Shown here: piece after piece, positions 62,340-64,000 of the stretch
Layout: every line of letters starts with the position of its first letter
How positions within the stretch are numbered: position 1 is the first letter of the stretch
Assembly (NCBI GenBank): GCA_014526335.1
Contig: JACTAT010000002.1
Location: 3,144,506 to 3,208,505 of the forward strand
DNA: 64,000 bases
Direction: 5' to 3'
From: Chrysaora quinquecirrha
Lineage: Eukaryota > Cnidaria > Scyphozoa > Semaeostomeae > Pelagiidae
Program-made: the position numbers and the translations under genes
Notes under the pieces: generated by a model
What the model saw: the letters and a program-made list of their open reading frames with translations, nothing else
Databases searched by the model: none
What the model was told of the DNA's origin: nothing

Positions 62340-64000
62340 AGAACTTGCAAATTTACGTAAATTTTGGGATCATTTACTGCTCGGGGGGATGGGTACTTCA
62401 ATATGTAGACATACTGGACGTGCCGCTCATATGGATGGGTTTTTTCAACTGAAATTCTCTACACATGGGTCTGATATTCTGCTTGATTCTGGTTGATGAG
62501 TTGGTATTTTAGGGTTTTCTTACCAATAGGTCCCATTATGATTTGCTGCAAAGTGGCTGGCAACCTTTCTACTTTGCATTTTGCTTTCGAAACGATGACT
62601 TGTGGGTCAGAGATCCTTGAAAATCCTATCATACAAATGGGTCCTTTTGTCAAAGTCCAGATTCACGTCTAATCATGGTCACATTGAAGTACCCCTCGGG
62701 ATTTACTGCTTTTTATACTGGTATACTGTGTCATTCAGATGTAATTGCTTGCATTGCTTAACTTTATGTGAGTTCTGATCAAAGGGGATCGAAGTCCAAT
62801 AGAAGTGTTTAGAAAAAATGGTCTTGGTCCGTTGGTCCTATTTCGTACAAAATGCTCTTTGGTGTCCGATTATTATAATCTGTGATTAAACTGTTCTTTC
62901 GTTGAATTTGCCGTAAAGGGCTTTGGCTATCTTTTTTATCATTAATCCTCTATCTGGAAGGAAATATACTGTACGATTTCATTATGAATGTCGGTTTAAG
63001 ATACCCTTGCTTCATGGGAGTCCTGACTCTGTCACAGTGAATTAAACGGTCAACGACAAGCGATGCTCTTCGGCAGAATAGAGAACAGACAATCAAAGCT
63101 GGAAATTTAATGACTTTCTTCTGCATTAGTCAATGCTAAAGAGGGCATAGCATAACGCTCAAATGGCTTAATGCAAGAATTCGTGGGATGTGTTGATCAA
63201 CTTGCTACCAGTTTCACGCAGTTGATTACCCTATATCCCCCAGAGGAAACCTTACTTAGCCCGCACGTTAACCCTGGTTAAAACTGTTGTTTCGGCACAA
63301 ATATACGCTCCTTAGAAGAGAGTGTGAAAGCGTATAGACCAGAGAATCACGAGAGGAAGATGTTCAAATTAACGGGAGCTTACTCGTTATTATTTTCGAG
63401 TGATGTCGCAAGTGTTTTCAAATTTTAGGCCCGTCAATAACATAAAGATTGATCTGCAACACAATACTGTATCTACTTAAAGGCCTTTCTCGTCTAATGT
63501 CGGTGTAAATTATAGATTACACGAAAATATTGGGGGATAAACTTAAACAGTCCTCAAAACTATTATAAGCAGCAATCTATCAAGTGCGATTTTACATGAT
63601 TGTACATTATAAATTTGCAATGCAGTGACGTCAATACAGGCTAAATACAGAACTGAGATTTCTCATAAACCTTTCCAATCTTCCATCTCTGTATTTAGCG
63701 GTTGTTGGGTTAAAATAAATTTTGCAATGGTTTTTCATGCTAATTGCCTTAAACTGTCTAAACCTGATCATCCTTCCCGTGCAATTTCTACTTTTAGTAA
63801 GTAGCAAAGAGCTATTAAGACTGTAAGGTTTAGCAACTTGTTTTTTTCTTCAAATCGGATCACATGTTTCTGCTATGTATCGGGGTCAGTAAAAATAGAA
63901 CTGTGACGATGTTGATGATGGTCACATGCTTCTTAAAGTTGTATATTCTTCCATTCATGATATAGTGAATAGAGTACTCGCTGGATTCGATACGCCTGTC
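62340..64000. other. No feature recognised
   Basis: Right-hand 1.7 kb after the exon-like segment at 62278-62336. No repeat family or coding exon identified with confidence. Confidence 0.4.

Overview
The window is AT-rich, intron-rich animal nuclear DNA. No prokaryotic operon, phage, CRISPR or rRNA signal was seen. The proteins are close to vertebrate ones in sequence and length. Together with the intron-dense, repeat-laden layout this best fits an early-branching metazoan, most likely an anthozoan cnidarian. That placement is inference; no species marker was found. Exons were assembled by hand from splice sites, phase and recalled family sequences, so individual boundaries may be off by a few bases.

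Layout. (1) 578-8775, minus: 5' two thirds of CPSF2 (CPSF100, mRNA 3'-end processing), running off the left edge. (2) 9458-16332, plus: complete PHYHD1, a phytanoyl-CoA-dioxygenase-like 2-oxoglutarate/Fe(II) enzyme, head to head with CPSF2. (3) 17826-27049, plus: complete WASL/N-WASP (WH1-CRIB-polyproline-WH2-WH2-CA), with a GC-AG intron and a Penelope-like retroelement fragment in its last intron. (4) 27937-29311, minus: a small secreted or GPI-anchored folate-receptor-family protein, convergent with WASL and head to head with ERCC3. (5) 29599-51186, plus: ERCC3/XPB (TFIIH helicase) in 37 visible exons, with one expected exon missing. (6) 51187-64000: repeats, satellites and a few isolated exon-like pieces that could not be joined into a recognised gene.

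The genes are unrelated housekeeping functions; only the two divergent pairs (CPSF2/PHYHD1 and FOLR-like/ERCC3) suggest shared promoters. Introns carry many small inverted-repeat elements, tRNA-derived SINEs and microsatellites.

Main things to check: a recurring pattern of single-base losses in conserved exons (four in ERCC3, one in CPSF2, a compensating -1/+1 pair in WASL), which points to consensus error in homopolymers rather than gene death; the missing ERCC3 exon just before the Walker A motif; the Penelope insertion with 31-bp terminal inverted repeats and an 11-bp target duplication; and several MITE families.
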